Of a stretch of 64,000 nt of DNA, positions 29,233 to 38,536 are shown one piece after another. The DNA is taken from NCBI GenBank assembly GCA_023954255.1, contig JAMLIH010000002.1, forward strand, positions 1 through 64,000. Reading direction: 5' to 3'. Position 1 is the stretch's first letter, and every line of letters starts with the position of its first letter. Source of the DNA: Phyllobacteriaceae bacterium (lineage in GTDB: Bacteria > Pseudomonadota > Alphaproteobacteria > Rhizobiales > Rhizobiaceae). A program made the position numbers and the translations under genes. The notes below the pieces were generated by a model. That model worked only from the letters and a program-made list of their open reading frames with translations, searched no databases and was not told where the DNA came from.

Positions 29233-30266
29233 GCCCAACCCATATATTGCAGTACGCCGGCAACAATCGCCACCATGGCGAGTGACAGCGGCAGAAAGAT
29301 CTTCCAGCCCAGCCGCATCAGCTGGTCGTAGCGGTAGCGCGGCACCACGGTGCGCACCATCGCCATCATGAAGAAGACGAAGAAGGCTTTCAGCGTGAAC
29401 CAGACGATGCCCGGCACCCAGTTGAGCAGCACATCGACCGGCAGCCAGCCACCAGGAACAGGATGGTGACGAGGCAGCTCATCAGGATGATGGCGACGAA
29501 TTCGCCGAGGAAAAACAGCAGGAACAGGGTCGAGGAATATTCGACCATGTGGCCTGCGACCAGTTCCGATTCGGCTTCCGGCAGGTCGAACGGCGGCCGG
29601 TTTGTCTCGGCGATTGCCGAAATGAAGAACATGACGAAGGCCGGAAACAGCGGCAGCCAGTACCAGTCGAGGAAGGAGGCAGGCAGGCCGAGCATGGTGC
29701 CCAATCCATCTTTACTGGCTGTTGACGATGCCGGTCAGGTTCAGCGTTCCCGCGCACAGCAGCACGGTGATGATGATGAAGCCCATGGAGACTTCATAGG
29801 AAACCATCTGTGCTGCAGACCGCAGCGAGGCGAGGAAGGCGTATTTCGAGTTCGACGCCCAGCCGCCCATGATGATGCCGTAGACCTCCAGCGAGGAGAC
29901 GGCGAAGATGAACAGGATGCCGAGATTGACATCGGCAACCACCCAGCCTTCGGCAACCGGCAGCACGGCAAAGGCCGTCATGGCCAGCACGGCCGAGATG
30001 ATCGGCGCGATGACGAAGACCGATTTCGACGCCGTTGCCGGAATGATCGGCTCCTTGAGCACGAATTTCAGCAGGTCGGCGAAGGATTGCAGCAGCCCCC
30101 AGGGGCCGACGACGTTGGGGCCGCGGCGCATCTGAACGGCAGCGAAGATCTTGCGGTCGGCATAGAGGATATAGGCCGTGATCAGCAGCAGGCAGACCAG
30201 CATCAGCACGCTCTGGAAGATGATCCAGAAGCCCGGAATGACGTAGGTGTTGATAAACGCTTCCAT
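29229..30266 (-). pseudogene. nuoH: NADH-quinone oxidoreductase subunit H, reading frame broken twice
   Basis: Membrane subunit at the quinone tunnel of complex I. From ATG 30266 the frame reads [20 protein letters not shown] and continues to [10 protein letters not shown]. It then meets TAA at 29714-29712; one inserted T (or two missing bases) is the simplest repair. The middle part ([38 protein letters not shown]) is intact up to a lost G near 29452 (GGG to GG), before [14 protein letters not shown]. The final part ends [20 protein letters not shown] and stops at 29229, overlapping nuoI. Repaired length is about 345 aa. Confidence 0.88.
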
Positions 30267-30281
30267 GCCGTTTCCTGCCGC

Positions 30282-32345
30282 CTATTCCGCCGCCTGCCGC
30301 AGCCCGCCTGCAGCCAATTGTGAACACTGCGCCATCACCCTGGATGCCCGTGCAATCGGGTTGGTCATGTAGAAGTCCCGTACCGGGCTTGAAAAGCCGG
30401 TCTTGAGCACTTTTCCGCCTGCGCCTTTGGCGAGTGCCTTTACATCACCGATGTCGCCGGGCGCAACTCGCCCCGCCCTGTGCCATGTGGGGAAATTCCG
30501 TGTAAAGTGCACTTCTGAGCTGTTCGAAACTGTCGAAGGGCAGCACCTTGCCGGCTTTCGCCGAAAGCGCGCGGAAGATTGCCCATTCCTCCTTGGCTTC
30601 GCCCGGTGCGAAATTGGCCCGGTTGCCATGCTGCACGCGGCCCTCGGTATTGACCCAGATGCCGGGTTTTTCCGTATAGGCCGCCGCAGGCAGGATAATA
30701 TCGGCGCGGTGCGCCCCGGCGTCGCCGTGGGAACCGACATAGACGACCGTGCCCTTGACCTTCGACATGTCGAGTTCGTCGGCACCCATCAGGAAGAGAA
30801 CGTCCATGCTGCCCAGCATGGCAGCCGTGTCCTTGCCGCCTTTGCCGGGAACGAAACCAAGATCGAGACCGCCTACGCGGCCCGCTGCCGTGTGCAGGAT
30901 GTTGAAACCGTTCCAGTCGGCGCGCAGCGCGCCCATGCTTTCGGCGGCGGATGCCACCATCTTGAGAACGGCTGCACTGTCGGAGCGGTTGAGCGCGCCC
31001 TGTCCGATGATGAACATCGGGTTCTTCTTCTTGATCTTGCCGTAATTGGCGAACTGCTTGAGGCTTTCAGGGCCATCGCCAAGATGGGTGTATTCGTAGA
31101 GTAGATCGGCGGCCTCGCCGACAACACCGACGAGCAGATCACCCTGCCGCCAGCGCTTGCGGATGCGCGAGTTGAGCACCGGCGCTTCCTTGCGCGGATT
31201 GGTGCCGATCAGCATGATCGCATCGGCTTCCTCGATGCCGTCAATGCCGGAATTGAACAGGTAGGATGCCCTGCCCCTGGCCGGATCGAGCACGCTGCCG
31301 GGCTCCCGGCAGTCCATGTTGGCCGAGCCGATGCCGGTCATGAACTTCTTCAGCGCGTAGATGTCCTCGACGCTGGCGAGATCACCGGCAATGGCGCCGA
31401 CCTTGTGCGGGCGCGTTGAATTGACAGCCTTTGCAACGGCATCGAGCGCTTCGCCCCAGCTTGCCGGCTGCAGTTTGCCCGCCTTGCGCACATAGGGCCT
31501 GTCAAGGCGCTGGGACTTCAGCCCGTCGAAGATGAAGCGCGTCTTGTCGGAAATCCATTCCTCGTTCACCGCATCGTTCTGCACCGGCAGGATGCGCATG
31601 ACTTCCTTCGAGCGCGTATCGACGCGGATGTTGGAGCCGACCGCATCCATCACGTCGACGGTTTCGGTCTTGGTCAGTTCCCACGGCCGTGCCGTGTCCT
31701 GATAGGGCCGCGAGGTCAGCGCGCCGACCGGGCAAAGGTCGATCACATTGCCCTGCATCTCGCTGGTCATCGCCTGTTCGAGATAGGTGGTGATCTCGGC
31801 ATCCTCGCCGCGGCCGATCAGGCCCAGTTCGGAAATGCCGGCGACTTCCGTCGTGTAGCGCACGCAGCGCGTGCAGTGGATGCAGCGCGTCATCTTGGTG
31901 CGCACCAGCGGGCCGATATACTTGTCTTCGACAGCGCGCTTGTTTTCGGCATAGCGGTTCTTGTCGATGCCATAGGCCATCGCCTGGTCCTGCAGGTCGC
32001 ACTCCCCGCCCTGATCGCAGATCGGGCAGTCGAGCGGATGGTTGATCAGCAGGAATTCCATGACGCCCTGGCGCGCCTTTTTCACCATCGGTGACTTGGT
32101 GGAAACGACCGGCGGCTCGCCATTGGGGCCGGGGCGCAGATCGCGCACGCCGAGCGCACAGGAAGCCTGCGGCTTGGGCGGTCCGCCTTTACCTCGACAA
32201 GGCACATGCGGCAGTTGCCGGCAATCGACAGCCGCTCGTGGAAGCAGAAACGCGGCACCTCGGCACCCGCCTCCTCGCATGCCTGCAGCAGCGTGTAGGT
32301 ATCGGGAACCTCGATTTCCTTGTCGTCGATGATCAGCTTTGCCGT
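30282..32345 (-). pseudogene. nuoG: NADH-quinone oxidoreductase subunit G, two frame breaks and no standard start codon
   Basis: Iron-sulfur subunit of the complex I peripheral arm. The N-terminal 2Fe-2S region ([20 protein letters not shown], then [20 protein letters not shown]) begins after an ACG codon at 32345-32343 where ATG is expected; no in-frame ATG, GTG or TTG was found just upstream. One G is lost near 32186 before [20 protein letters not shown]. The long middle part is intact: HPLDCPICDQGGECDLQDQA, MTRCIHCTRCVRYTTEVAG and the molybdopterin-like domain. Near 30471 a GGGG run carries one extra base (or two are missing) before GRVAPGDIGDVKALAKG. The C-terminus ends LAAGGLRQAAE at 30282. 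Repaired length is about 687 aa. Confidence 0.87.
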
Positions 32346-32370
32346 CGTTCTTCTTTCAGTCCGTGTTTCC

Positions 32371-32834
32371 TCAGGCGCAGCGCTGCTGCTGCCATAATTT
32401 CACATGCGGCAGATGCGACCAGCCGAAGGCAAAGTCGCTGTCGCCGTGTTCGTCAAGATGATCGAGCCGAACCCTGGCCTCTTCAAGCGTTGGCCTGTGT
32501 CCTTCATCAACCCACCACATCGCGAAATGGTGAGAGTCCATCAGTTCGAACCATTTGTGTTTCTGCTGGTAGATCCGCTTGTGAACCGTGTTCCAGACGA
32601 AATGCTCCAGCTTTTCCGCATCTTCCCACACCGACAGGGTGACCAGAACCAGCGGCCCGCCGATCGGCGTGTTGCCCGCTTCGTCACGGTTTTCGTCCTT
32701 GAGACGCCAGACGAAACCGTCACTGCGTTCGGCCAGCCCGTTGATCCGCTCAATATTGTCAAGGAAACCCGTGCCACCGGATCGGCGTCGGGATCGATCT
32801 TCCACTTCGAGATATTGAGCTCGGCGAGGTGCAT
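32371..32834 (-). pseudogene. DUF3291 domain protein inside the nuo operon, one frame break
   Basis: About 154 codons if repaired. It starts MHLAELNISKWKIDPDADPV at ATG 32834, 3 bp after the nuoF stop. One G is missing near 32768 (GGGG to GGG), after which the other frame continues FLDNIERINGLAERSDGFVW and VWEDAEKLEHFVWNTVHKRI. The family is related to antibiotic-biosynthesis-monooxygenase-type ferredoxin-like folds. Its job in complex I operons is unknown to me. The spacing (3 bp after nuoF, 25 bp before nuoG) implies cotranscription. Confidence 0.82.
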
Positions 32835-32837
32835 TGC

Positions 32838-34143
32838 TTACTCCGCAGCCTCCATCACCCTGGCATCCAGCCGGTCGTCCTTGTCGGCATTGCGCGAATA
32901 GGCGTCGATGCGTTCCTCAATCTCGTGGCGGAAATGGCGGATAAGTCCCTGGACCGGCCAGGCTGCTGCATCGCCGAGCGCGCAGATCGTGTGGCCTTCC
33001 ACCTGTTTCGACACGTCGAACAGCATGTCGATCTCGCTCTTGTGCGCCCTGCCCTCGGCCATGCGCGTCAGCACGCGCCACATCCAGCCCGTGCCTTCGC
33101 GGCAGGGGGTGCACTGGCCGCAGCTTTCATGCTTGTAGAAATAGGCAAGCCGCGCGATTGCCCGGATCATGTCGGTCGACTGGTCCATGACGATCACCGC
33201 AACAGTACCAGAACCGGATTGCAAGTGCGCAGGCTGTCGAAATCCATCCTGCAGTCGGCAATCTGCTCGGCCGGCACGCAGGGCACGGAAGAGCCGCCCG
33301 GAATGACGGCTTTCAGATTGTCCCAGCCGCCCCTGATGCCGCCGCAATGGGTGTCGATCAGTTCGCGGAAGGAGATCGACATCGCTTCTTCCACCGTGCA
33401 GGGCTTGTTCACATGGCCGGAAATGCAGAACAGCTTGGTGCCCTTGTTGTTTTCCTCGCCGAAGGAGGAAAGCAGTCGCCGCAGGATGGTCGGCGCGACG
33501 GCGATCGATTCCACGTTGTTGACGGTGGTCGGGCAGCCATAGAGTCCGACATTGGCCGGAAACGGCGGTTTCAGCCGAGGCTGGCCCTTCTTGCCTTCGA
33601 GCGATTCGAGCAGTGCCGTTTCCTCGCCGCAGATATAGGCGCCGGCGCCGTGGTGCAGATAGAGATCGAACGGCCAGCCATGCTTGTTCTTCTTGCCGAT
33701 CAGGTTCGCCTCGTAGCACTCATCAATGGCCGCCTGCAGCGCTTCACGCTCGCGGATGTATTCACCACGAATGTAGATGTAGCAGGCATTGGCGTTCATC
33801 GCGAAGGAGGCGATCAGGCAGCCCTCGATCAGCGTGTGCGGATCGTGACGCATGATGTCGCGGTCCTTGCAGGTGCCGGGTTCCGACTCGTCGGCATTGA
33901 CCACCAGATAGGACGGACGGCCGTCGGACTTCTTCGGCATGAACGACCATTTCAGCCCGGTCGGGAACCCTGCCCCGCCGCGCCCGCGCAGGCCGAAGCC
34001 TTGATCTCGTTGATGATCCAGTCGGCGCCCTTGTCGATGAAGCCCTTGGTGCCGGCCCAGTGGCCGCGCGCCATGGCGCCCTTCAGCGACTTGTCGAAAG
34101 TGCCATAGATATTGGTGAAGATGCGATCCTTGTCAGCCAGCAT
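32838..34143 (-). pseudogene. nuoF: NADH-quinone oxidoreductase subunit F, reading frame broken twice
   Basis: NADH- and FMN-binding subunit of complex I with cluster N3, about 434 aa if repaired. ATG at 34143 ([20 protein letters not shown]) runs to INEIKAS. One G is lost near 33993 (GGG to GG) before [19 protein letters not shown] sequence. The second segment has [20 protein letters not shown] and [21 protein letters not shown] further one-base loss lies near 33225, after FDSLRT. The third segment contains the cluster ligands in [18 protein letters not shown] and ends at 32838. FMN/NADH and iron-sulfur residues are all conserved, so decay looks unlikely. Confidence 0.88.
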
Positions 34144-34154
34144 AATCTGTCACC

Positions 34155-35135
34155 TCACCTCGGTTCCTTGCCGAACACGCGGACATATTCATCGCGCCCG
34201 CCCTTGGCCAGCGCCTTGGCCTGTTTTACCCAGTCGTCGCGCTCGATCCGGCCCTTGAAGGACAGTTCGTCGTCGACGATGGCAATGTCCTTCTTCGTCC
34301 ATTTGGCGATCTGGGCGAAATGCCAGAAGCCGAGCTTGTTCAATGTCTTTTCCAGTTTCGGCCCGACACCGGCGATCATCTTCAGATCGTCCGCCTTGCC
34401 TTCCGGCTTTGCCAGCCGCACCGGGCCGGGCTTGGCAACGGGTTTGGCAGAAACAGCTTTGGCCTTTGCGGCGGGTTTTGCTTTTGCCGGTTTGGACACG
34501 GGCTTCGCGGCTCCCTTGACCAGCAATTCCTTCTGGAGCGTGGTCTGGCCGCCTTCAGGGGCGGAATGGATGCGGTTGACCTGCGGACCGGGCGTCACGC
34601 GATCGCCCCTGCCGGCCTCGAACTCGTCGATGATTTCGGCAAGCCGCTCCGGCGTCAGGTCTTCATAGGTATCCTTGAAGATCATCACCATCGGCGCGTT
34701 GACACAGGCGCCCTGGCACTCGACCTCTTCCCAGGAAAGCGTTCCCCCTTCATTGGTGTGGAACTGCTCGGGATGGATTTTCTCCCGGCACACGGCCATC
34801 AGTTCTTCCGAGCCGCGCAGCATGCAGGGCGTCGTGCCGCAAACCTGCACATGCGCCCGGGTTCCGACCGGAGCGAGCATGAACTGGGTATAGAAGGTCG
34901 CCACTTCCAGCACGCGGATATAGGGCATTGCCAGCATGTCGGCGATGTGCTCGATCGCCCGCTTGGTCACCCAGCCTTCCTGCTCCTGCGCGATCATCAG
35001 CAGCGGGATGACGGCGGAAGCCTGTCTTCCGTCCGGATATTTCTTGATCCACTGCTTGGCCAGCGCGCTGTTGGCGCGGTTGAAGGCAAAATCCTTCGGC
35101 TGGACAGTTTCCTCTGCGAGACGGCGAACGGACAT
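34155..35135 (-). CDS. nuoE: NADH-quinone oxidoreductase subunit E with H3TH-type tail
   Basis: Thioredoxin-like 2Fe-2S subunit (cluster N1a) of the NADH-oxidising module. The core is residues 1 to about 200, with ligands in CGTTPCMLRG and CQGACVNAPM. The protein is 326 aa against about 166 in E. coli. After a Lys/Ala/Pro-rich linker (AKPVSKPAKAKPAAKAKAV) comes a domain starting LKMIAGVGPKLEKTLNKLGF and HFAQIAKWTKKDIAIVDDEL, the COG3743-like H3TH pattern also seen on RpsB. The tail is known from rhizobial NuoE proteins. The start overlaps the nuoD stop (TAATG). Intact. Confidence 0.95.
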   Translation of the reverse strand: MSVRRLAEETVQPKDFAFNRANSALAKQWIKKYPDGRQASAVIPLLMIAQEQEGWVTKRAIEHIADMLAMPYIRVLEVATFYTQFMLAPVGTRAHVQVCGTTPCMLRGSEELMAVCREKIHPEQFHTNEGGTLSWEEVECQGACVNAPMVMIFKDTYEDLTPERLAEIIDEFEAGRGDRVTPGPQVNRIHSAPEGGQTTLQKELLVKGAAKPVSKPAKAKPAAKAKAVSAKPVAKPGPVRLAKPEGKADDLKMIAGVGPKLEKTLNKLGFWHFAQIAKWTKKDIAIVDDELSFKGRIERDDWVKQAKALAKGGRDEYVRVFGKEPR

Positions 35136-36325
35136 TAGCGGTCAACTTCCCCAAATACGATGTCGAGCGACCCGAGAACGGCGGACACGTCTGCCAGCAG
35201 GTGCCCCTTGCCCATGTAGTCGAGACCGGCAAGGTGGGCGAAACCGGGCGCGCGCAACTTGCAGCGATACGGCTTGTTGGAGCCGTCGGACACCAGATAG
35301 ACGCCGAATTCGCCCTTCGGCGCCTCGACGGCGGCATAAACCTCGCCGGCCGGCACGTGATAGCCCTCGGTATAGAGTTTGAAATGATGGATCAGCGCTT
35401 CCATCGAGCGCTTCATCTCGCCGCGCTTGGGCGGCACGATCTTGTTGTCGGTATGCGACACCGGCCCCTTGCCCTCCGGCGCATTGAGCTTGGCAATGCA
35501 CTGTTTCATGATCGAGCAGGCCTGGCGCATTTCTTCCATGCGGATCAGATAGCGGTCGTAGCAGTCGCTGTTCTTGCCGACGGGAATGTCCGACTTCATT
35601 TCCTCGTAGCACTCATAGGGCTGCGCCTTGCGCAAATCCCAGGCTGCACCCGCCCCGCGCACCATCACGCCGGAAAAGCCGTAGGCCCAGGCGTCCTCCA
35701 GCGAAATCACGCCGATGTCGACATTGCGCTGCTTGAAGATGCGGTTGTCGGTCAGAAGCTTGTCGATGTCGTCGAGCGCCCTGGGAAACTCCTCGCACCA
35801 CTGGCCGATGTCGTCGATCAGCTGCTGCGGCAGGTCCTGGTGAACACCGCCCGGCCGCACATAGGCAGAGTGCATGCGCGCGCCGCAGGCCCGCTCATAG
35901 AACACCATCAGCTTCTCGCGTTCCTCGAAGCCCCACAACGGCGGCGTCAATGCACCGATGTCGAGCGCCTGGGTGGTGACGTTCAGAAGATGCGACAGGA
36001 TGCGGCCGATTTCGGAATAGAGCACCCGGATCAGTTGCCCGCGGCGCGGCACCGAAATACCGAGCAGGCGCTCGACGGCGAGCGCAAAGGCATGCTCCTG
36101 GTTCATCGGCGCGACATAGTCGAGCCGGTCGAAATACGGCACGGCCTGCAGATGAGGTCTTGTGCTCGTCAGCTTCTCGGTGCCACAGTGCAGCAGGCCG
36201 ATATGCGGATCGACACGCTCGACCACCTCGCCGTCAAGCTCCAGAACCAGACGCAAAACACCATGCGCTGCAGGGTGTTGCGGTCCGAAGTTAATGTTAA
36301 AGTTGCGGACGGTATGTTCGTTCAT
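35135..36325 (-). CDS. nuoD: NADH-quinone oxidoreductase subunit D
   Basis: 49-kDa subunit lining the quinone site of complex I. It is 396 aa: [20 protein letters not shown] at the N-terminus, the [20 protein letters not shown] region, and the C-terminal [23 protein letters not shown] at 36325 is chosen because GGGAGGTGCAGGTCG precedes it; longer in-frame translation runs into the neighbouring four-helix-bundle gene. nuoE overlaps its stop. Intact. Confidence 0.96.
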   Translation of the reverse strand: MNEHTVRNFNINFGPQHPAAHGVLRLVLELDGEVVERVDPHIGLLHCGTEKLTSTRPHLQAVPYFDRLDYVAPMNQEHAFALAVERLLGISVPRRGQLIRVLYSEIGRILSHLLNVTTQALDIGALTPPLWGFEEREKLMVFYERACGARMHSAYVRPGGVHQDLPQQLIDDIGQWCEEFPRALDDIDKLLTDNRIFKQRNVDIGVISLEDAWAYGFSGVMVRGAGAAWDLRKAQPYECYEEMKSDIPVGKNSDCYDRYLIRMEEMRQACSIMKQCIAKLNAPEGKGPVSHTDNKIVPPKRGEMKRSMEALIHHFKLYTEGYHVPAGEVYAAVEAPKGEFGVYLVSDGSNKPYRCKLRAPGFAHLAGLDYMGKGHLLADVSAVLGSLDIVFGEVDR

Positions 36326-36426
36326 CGACCTGCACCTCCCGGTGCAGAAGCGGTTAATGAGTTGAAGATAGCCGTTAGCGTATCTCACTGCTGCTGCCCA
36401 ATCCTTGCGGTCCCAATCCTTTGCGA

Positions 36427-36764
36427 TCAGTGACCGCAACATCTTTCAATTTCTTCCGACACCGCCATCAGACCGGCGATGTCCTTGCCTGATACAAATC
36501 CAAGCCTTTCAGCGGATCAAATGTGTTTCGGTCTCTTTCAAAGCCCCCTGCGAAATGCGCAGATAGCGGGTGAAGTCTCCGTCGCTATCCCTGCCGTAGC
36601 CTTCCGCGATATTCGCAGCAACCGAAACACTGCTTCGTCTGACCTGTGCCGTTAAACCAAATCTCTCATCAACCGGAAAATCATTGGACAAGTTCATATA
36701 CCGCAACAGACAAATCCATCGCTTTCTGCCAATGAATCAGGTCTTGATAGGACTTTATCGGCAA
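36427..36764 (-). pseudogene. Four-helix-bundle (23S-rRNA-IVS type) protein between nuoC and nuoD, frame broken twice
   Basis: Minus-strand reading gives IKSYQDLIHWQKAMDLSVAV after a TTG start at 764 (36764-36762). A frame change near 36686 leads to FPVDERFGLTAQVRRSSVSV and AANIAEGYGRDSDGDFTRYL. A second near 36514 precedes AERLGFVSGKDIAGLMAVSE, stop at 36427. Together this is a complete member of the small four-helix-bundle/S23 family (about 112 aa), normally a stand-alone accessory gene or inside 23S rRNA intervening sequences. Both breaks are +1 or -2. The DNA is more AT-rich than the nuo genes around it, which suggests a late insertion into the operon. Function unknown. Confidence 0.8.
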
Positions 36765-36795
36765 CCCAGCCCCTCTAAGCGCTAACTCCTAATCT

Positions 36796-37425
36796 CTAAC
36801 TGCTCTTTCCACCACCCACATCCTCATTCGGCAGCGGATAGTCCGGCCCCAGCCACGGGCTTTCGAAATCGAATTCACGGAATTCCTGGCGCAGGTTGAC
36901 GGGTTCGTAGACGACCCGCTTCACCTCGTCGTCATAGCGCACTTCCACATAGCCGGTGAGCGGGAAGTCCTTCCTCAGCGGATGGCCCTCGAAGCCGTAA
37001 TCGGTCAGCAACCGCCGCAGGTCCGGGTGGCCGGTGAACAGAATGCCGTACATGTCCCAGGCTTCGCGCTCGTACCAGTTGGCGCCGGGGTAGATTTCGG
37101 TAATCGAGGGAACCGGCGTTTCCTCGTCGGTCGATACCTTGACCCGCAGCCGGGCGTTGAGCCGCGGTGACAGCAGGTGATAGACCACCTCGAAACGCTC
37201 CTTGCGCTGCGGATAATCGACGCCGCAGAGATCGATGATGTTCCAGAACATCGTCTGGCTGTCATCGCGCAGGAAACGCATCAACTCGACAATCTGTTCG
37301 CGTTTGGCCAGTACCGTCAGTTCGCCATGGGCATAGTCCATGGAACGAACCGCCCCGGCCATGCCGGCATCGATGATTTCGGCAAGCTCGCTCAGGGTTT
37401 CGTCGTCGATCTTCGGCAATGCCAT
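36796..37425 (-). CDS. nuoC: NADH-quinone oxidoreductase subunit C
   Basis: 30-kDa subunit of the complex I peripheral arm, 209 aa. The family signature is present as [20 protein letters not shown] followed by [24 protein letters not shown] sequence ([20 protein letters not shown]). ATG at 37425 has AAGGG 8 nt upstream; a TTG eight codons earlier is the only alternative. The gap to nuoD holds the four-helix-bundle gene. Intact. Confidence 0.96.
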   Translation of the reverse strand: MALPKIDDETLSELAEIIDAGMAGAVRSMDYAHGELTVLAKREQIVELMRFLRDDSQTMFWNIIDLCGVDYPQRKERFEVVYHLLSPRLNARLRVKVSTDEETPVPSITEIYPGANWYEREAWDMYGILFTGHPDLRRLLTDYGFEGHPLRKDFPLTGYVEVRYDDEVKRVVYEPVNLRQEFREFDFESPWLGPDYPLPNEDVGGGKSS

Positions 37426-37438
37426 GTTGACTGCCCTT

Positions 37439-38014
37439 CTAGCGTTCAATGGTTCCGGTGCGCCGGATCTTCTTCTGCAGCAGCATCACGCCGTAAAGCA
37501 GCGCCTCGGCCGTCGGCGGGCAGCCGGGCACATAGATGTCGACCGGCACCACGCGGTCGCAGCCGCGCACCACCGAGTAGGAATAGTGATAGTAGCCGCC
37601 CCCATTGGCGCAGGAGCCCATGGAGATGACATAGCGCGGTTCCGGCATCTGGTCGTAGACCTTGCGCAATGCCGGCGCCATCTTGTTGGTCAGCGTTCCG
37701 GCGACGATCATCACATCGGACTGGCGCGGCGAGGCGCGCGGGGCGAAGCCGAACCGCTCGGCATCGTAGCGTGGCATGGCCATCTGCATCATTTCGACGG
37801 CGCAGCAGGCAAGCCCGAACGTCATCCACATCAGCGAGCCGGTGCGCGCCCAGTTGATCAGCTCGTCCGTCGAGGTGACGAGGAAACCCTTGTCGGCCAG
37901 TTCGTTGTTGATCTCGCCGAAAAACGGATCGTTTGCCCCAACCGGCTTCCCGGTCGCCGGATCGACAATGCCCTTGGGCTGCGGGGCGATGAGCGTCGTT
38001 GAACCGTCACGCAT
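37439..38014 (-). CDS. nuoB: NADH-quinone oxidoreductase subunit B
   Basis: Subunit carrying cluster N2, the last electron carrier before quinone. It is 191 aa with the tandem cysteines of [19 protein letters not shown], then [20 protein letters not shown] and [23 protein letters not shown] at 38014 has AGGA 6 nt upstream; a TTG five codons earlier is less likely. It lies 13 bp before nuoC. Intact. Confidence 0.96.
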   Translation of the reverse strand: MRDGSTTLIAPQPKGIVDPATGKPVGANDPFFGEINNELADKGFLVTSTDELINWARTGSLMWMTFGLACCAVEMMQMAMPRYDAERFGFAPRASPRQSDVMIVAGTLTNKMAPALRKVYDQMPEPRYVISMGSCANGGGYYHYSYSVVRGCDRVVPVDIYVPGCPPTAEALLYGVMLLQKKIRRTGTIER

Positions 38015-38047
38015 GGCGTGTCCTGTCAAAACCGTTGCAAAGGTCGA

Positions 38048-38413
38048 TCAATCCCATTCCAGCGCGCCCTTCTTCCATTCGTAAATGAACCCGATGGTCA
38101 GCACGCCGAGAAAGATCATCATCGACCAGAAGCCGAACCAGCCGAGATCGCCGAAACTGGCAGCCCAGGGAAACAGGAAGGCGACTTCGAGATCGAAGAT
38201 GATGAACAGGATCGCCACCAGGTAATAGCGTACGTCGAACTTCATGCGTGCATCGTCAAAGGCGTTGAAACCGCACTCGTAGGCCGAAAGTTTTTCGGAG
38301 TCCGGTGCCTGATAGGCAACGATGAAGGGCGCAATCGCCAGCGCCAGGCCGATTATCAGCGAAACGCCGAAAAAGATGATCACGGGAAGATAGGAAACAA
38401 GCAATTCCTGCAT
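38048..38413 (-). CDS. nuoA: NADH-quinone oxidoreductase subunit A
   Basis: Membrane subunit of 121 aa, three helices, first gene of the nuo operon. It has the conserved [20 protein letters not shown] loop and [19 protein letters not shown]. Intact. Confidence 0.96.
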   Translation of the reverse strand: MQELLVSYLPVIIFFGVSLIIGLALAIAPFIVAYQAPDSEKLSAYECGFNAFDDARMKFDVRYYLVAILFIIFDLEVAFLFPWAASFGDLGWFGFWSMMIFLGVLTIGFIYEWKKGALEWD

Positions 38414-38452
38414 GGCGGGACCTGCGCTTTGACAAATATACCGGTCGCGCGT

Positions 38453-38481
38453 GGGTTAGCCCAGTGGCGGGAGCAAAGCAA
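38453..38481 (-). promoter_or_regulatory. Candidate promoter of the nuo operon
   Basis: Minus strand TTGCTT (38481-38476), 17-bp spacer, TAACCC (38458-38453), 40 bp before the nuoA ATG. The -35 is fair and the -10 weak; the position is right. Confidence 0.4.
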
Positions 38482-38536
38482 GGGATAACACCCCAATTCC
38501 ACTTATCAATTGGCCGTAATTTGCGCCGGCCCGCTG

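Noticed and set aside
26363..34143. Programmed frameshifting as the cause of the nuo breaks
   Set aside because: Fourteen sites with no common slippery heptamer or downstream structure, in genes where frameshifting is not known; single-base losses in G/C runs are more simply sequence errors.
36427..36764. The four-helix-bundle gene marking a 23S rRNA intervening sequence
   Set aside because: No rRNA sequence surrounds it; both neighbours are nuo genes.
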